Assembly (NCBI GenBank): GCA_002772455.1 | Contig: PCSQ01000141.1 | Span: forward strand, 3,860-10,473 | Direction: 5' to 3' | Source of the DNA: Candidatus Beckwithbacteria bacterium CG23_combo_of_CG06-09_8_20_14_all_47_9 | GTDB taxonomy: Bacteria; Patescibacteriota; Microgenomatia; UBA1400; CG1-02-47-37 | Length of the DNA stretch: 6,614 bases | Shown: positions 4,639 through 6,614 of the stretch, piece by piece | How positions within the stretch are numbered: the first letter of the stretch is position 1 | Layout: each line of letters starts with the position of its first letter | Notes under the pieces: model-generated | Databases searched by the model: none | The model's input: only the letters and a program-made list of their open reading frames with translations | What the model was told of the DNA's origin: nothing | Position numbers and translations under genes: made by a program

Positions 4639-6614
4639 ATGGATCAGATTGAAGAGGTGCGGCGCAAAACCGACATTGTTCAGTTAATTTCCGAGGCGGT
4701 GACTTTGAAAAAAACCGGCCGGAATTTCCGGGCGCTGTGTCCGTTTCACGAGGAAAAAACACCGTCATTCATGGTTTCGCCCGAGCGGCAGATGTTTAAG
4801 TGCTTCGGTTGTTTCCCGGCAGGGGAATTAATTAAAACTAAATACGGATTAAAGCCGATTGAGTTGGTAGAAAAAAATGATGAGGTTTTTACCCATAAAG
4901 GGAAATGGAAACCGGTTATTAGATTACTAGAAAGAGACTACCGGGGAGATCTAATTTCAGTCAAGACCAGAAAACTTGGGCAAATAGTCAATTTAACCGG
5001 AGACCATCAAATTTACGTAATTGCTACAAAAAACTGTAAGTATAAAAGCAGGAAAACCCGTTTGTGTCAGTCAAGATGTGACCGATTTTGCCCGGATAAA
5101 TTCTTTCAAAATTATAAAATCGAGAAAAAATCCGCCCGCCAGATTAAAATTGGTGATTATTTACTTTATCCTCTGAATCAAGATGTCAAGAATGTTGATA
5201 AACTAAATCTTGAAAAATATCTTGACAAATTTCCTAAAAGAGGCAAAAAACCCAGAACAATTAATTACAGGGTTGAGATCAACGAAGATTTTTTAAGACT
5301 AATTGGATATTGGATTGCCGAAGGCAGTAGTCATCGTGCCTATTTAAGATTTAGCTTGGGTAATAATGAGAAAGAGTTTGCCGAAGAGATTAGGCAAATA
5401 ATTAAACGCATTTTCAATCTTGAAACAGGGATTTTTATTAGGAAAATAACCGGGAAAAGCGGCATAGAAGTAAGTTGCTGTCATTCATTACTGGGTAACA
5501 TTTTTGCAAATTTGTGCGGTCATGGAGCAGATCAAAAACATATTCCGTTTGAACTGGAAAATCTGCCCAAAGCCAAACTTAAAGTTTTACTGGAGGCGAT
5601 TTTTAAAGGCGACGGGCATTTAAACCTGAAAAGATTTAAGAAAAATCGGCCCGGAGGGAAAAACATTGTAATTGTTTCATCTATACTAGGTTTTCAATTA
5701 AGAGAGTTATTATTAAAACTAGGATTTGAACCAAGTGACTCGGTTAGACCAAAATATAAGGATAAAAGAGGGGTGAATCATAAGAAATCTTTTCATCTTA
5801 ATTGGCGTGAAGATTTACAAGCCAGTTACACCTCATTTTGGCAAGAGGGAGAGACAAAATATTGGCTTTTGCCGGTTAGACAAATAGAGAAAAAACAGTT
5901 TTCCGGCAAAGTTTACAACTTAACCGTTGACCAAGATCATTCGTATGTAGCTAATAATTTTGTGGTAGCTAACTGCGGCATAGGCGGCGACGTTTTTAAG
6001 TTTGTGATGGAACGGGAACGGTTGGATTTCGGTGAGGCCTTAAGGCTATTGGCCGATCGGGCGGGTATCGAACTCAAAGATTATCGGCCCGGCCCGGACC
6101 AACAGATAAAAGAAAAACTGCTGGAGATTAATCATTTGGCGGCCGAGTTTTACCACTATTTATTAACCCGGCATCCACTGGGTAAACCGGCCCTGGATTA
6201 TTTGTTAAAACGGGGTATTAGCCAGACCTCAATCAAAACTTTTAAGCTGGGTTTTAGCGCCAACGAGTGGGAGAGTTTGCGCCGCTTTTTAACCAAGAAA
6301 AAAAATTACCGGGATGAGGATGTGGAGCGGGCGGGCTTGGTAATTAAAGGTCAAAACAATTTTTACGACCGGTTCCGCGGCCGGGTGATGTTTCCTTTAT
6401 TTGATCACCGGAACCGGGTGGTGGGTTTCTCCGGCCGGGTGCTGGAACCAGACACTAAGGAAGCCAAGTACGTTAATTCGCCGGAGACGCTTTTATACCA
6501 TAAATCCGAGATACTTTATGGTTTGGAGACCACCAAGGAAGCGATCAAAAAAGCCAATAAAGCCGTGGTAGTTGAGGGTGAATTTGACCTGATTTCTTCC
6601 TACCAGTCCGGCGC
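4639..6614 (+). CDS. dnaG: DNA primase DnaG precursor with in-frame intein (runs off right edge)
   Basis: DnaG synthesises RNA primers at the replication fork. The 658 visible codons stay in one frame. The N-terminal zinc ribbon is CPFHEEKTPSF (Cys34, His37) then KCFG (Cys55), interrupted by an intein (codons 58-445) and resumed as CGIGGDVFKFVME, where Cys446 is the fourth ligand. The RNA polymerase core follows: DRFRGRVMFPLFDHRNRVVG (479 onward in precursor minus exact offset uncertain), GFSGRVL, YVNSPETLLYHK. The TOPRIM domain opens with AVVVEGEFDLI, which holds the catalytic Glu; the usual EGYxD appears as EGEFD. The helicase-binding C-terminus lies beyond the window. The ATG at 4639 gives the normal N-terminus (MDQIEEVRRKTDIVQLISEA) and sits 8 bases after an extended -10 box. 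Arginine codons in the exteins are almost all CGG/CGC. Identity is certain; precursor splicing is inferred. Confidence 0.97.
   Translation, partial: MDQIEEVRRKTDIVQLISEAVTLKKTGRNFRALCPFHEEKTPSFMVSPERQMFKCFGCFPAGELIKTKYGLKPIELVEKNDEVFTHKGKWKPVIRLLERDYRGDLISVKTRKLGQIVNLTGDHQIYVIATKNCKYKSRKTRLCQSRCDRFCPDKFFQNYKIEKKSARQIKIGDYLLYPLNQDVKNVDKLNLEKYLDKFPKRGKKPRTINYRVEINEDFLRLIGYWIAEGSSHRAYLRFSLGNNEKEFAEEIRQIIKRIFNLETGIFIRKITGKSGIEVSCCHSLLGNIFANLCGHGADQKHIPFELENLPKAKLKVLLEAIFKGDGHLNLKRFKKNRPGGKNIVIVSSILGFQLRELLLKLGFEPSDSVRPKYKDKRGVNHKKSFHLNWREDLQASYTSFWQEGETKYWLLPVRQIEKKQFSGKVYNLTVDQDHSYVANNFVVANCGIGGDVFKFVMERERLDFGEALRLLADRAGIELKDYRPGPDQQIKEKLLEINHLAAEFYHYLLTRHPLGKPALDYLLKRGISQTSIKTFKLGFSANEWESLRRFLTKKKNYRDEDVERAGLVIKGQNNFYDRFRGRVMFPLFDHRNRVVGFSGRVLEPDTKEAKYVNSPETLLYHKSEILYGLETTKEAIKKANKAVVVEGEFDLISSYQSG
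4810..5973 (+). mobile_element. Intein with LAGLIDADG homing endonuclease inside DnaG
   Basis: A 388-residue protein-splicing element (precursor residues 58-445). Block A: CFPAGELI with Cys58 as intein Cys1. Block B: LTGDHQIYV (119-127) with the TxxH pair Thr120/His123. LAGLIDADG motifs: LIGYWIAEG (221-229, catalytic Glu228) and LEAIFKGDG (318-326, catalytic Asp325). Block F: KVYNLTVDQDHSYVANN (424-440). Block G: FVVAN (441-445), ending in Asn445 and followed by +1 Cys446. The penultimate residue is Ala444 instead of the usual His. Removal joins CFG to CGIGG and rebuilds the standard DnaG zinc knuckle without loss or gain, which fixes both boundaries. Four cysteines (133, 143, 147, 151) form a possible extra zinc module between block B and the endonuclease. 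AGA/AGG arginine codons and A+T-rich sequence set it apart from the exteins, suggesting horizontal arrival. Confidence 0.96.

Noticed and set aside
4810..5973. Frameshift, pseudogene or fused separate gene within dnaG
   Set aside because: The frame is continuous, all splicing blocks are present, and removing this segment restores the exact DnaG zinc-ribbon sequence, so an intein explains it fully.

Overview
The window looks like chromosomal DNA from a bacterium with a streamlined genome. My best guess is a member of the Candidate Phyla Radiation (Patescibacteria). This rests on the mix of a short single-module MetRS, tightly packed or overlapping genes, tiny membrane proteins and start codons sitting right behind -10 boxes, not on a marker gene, so it is an inference. 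TGA is a stop here (the 31-residue ORF ends in TGA), so the TGA=Gly code of Gracilibacteria/Absconditabacteria does not apply.

Layout. Positions 1-3971 hold mostly minus-strand genes, read right to left: metG (methionyl-tRNA synthetase, 2454-3971), a GNAT acetyltransferase (2033-2452), tatD (metal-dependent nuclease, 620-1411) and the N-terminal 215 residues of a membrane-anchored family 2 glycosyltransferase (1-645). A plus-strand gene for a C39/papain-like cysteine-protease-fold protein (1432-2031) is wedged between the GNAT gene and tatD. It splits the metG-tatD neighbourhood seen in many bacteria. Positions 4004-4398 hold a plus-strand operon of three very small membrane proteins (67, 31 and 32 residues). 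Then come tRNA-Ser(GGA) at 4449-4535, a 75-base double palindrome at 4535-4609, and dnaG (primase) from 4639 off the right edge.

Main discovery. dnaG is interrupted in frame by a 388-residue intein (4810-5973) with a LAGLIDADG homing endonuclease. It sits exactly before the last zinc-binding cysteine of the primase zinc ribbon. Splicing would restore the continuous Cys-Phe-Gly-Cys-Gly zinc knuckle. The intein's own Cys1 occupies the position of that zinc ligand in the unspliced precursor. Its arginine codons (17 of 25 AGA/AGG) differ sharply from those of the host exteins (1 of 22), which points to acquisition from elsewhere.

Expression signals. The four transcription units with visible starts each have a -10-like hexamer ending 6 bases (8 for dnaG) before the ATG and no Shine-Dalgarno sequence, which predicts leaderless mRNAs. 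The tatD/C39-like divergent pair shares one self-complementary 8-base -10 element placed symmetrically between the two ATGs. By contrast, the two downstream genes of the small membrane operon have clear Shine-Dalgarno sequences. No convincing rho-independent terminator was seen anywhere.
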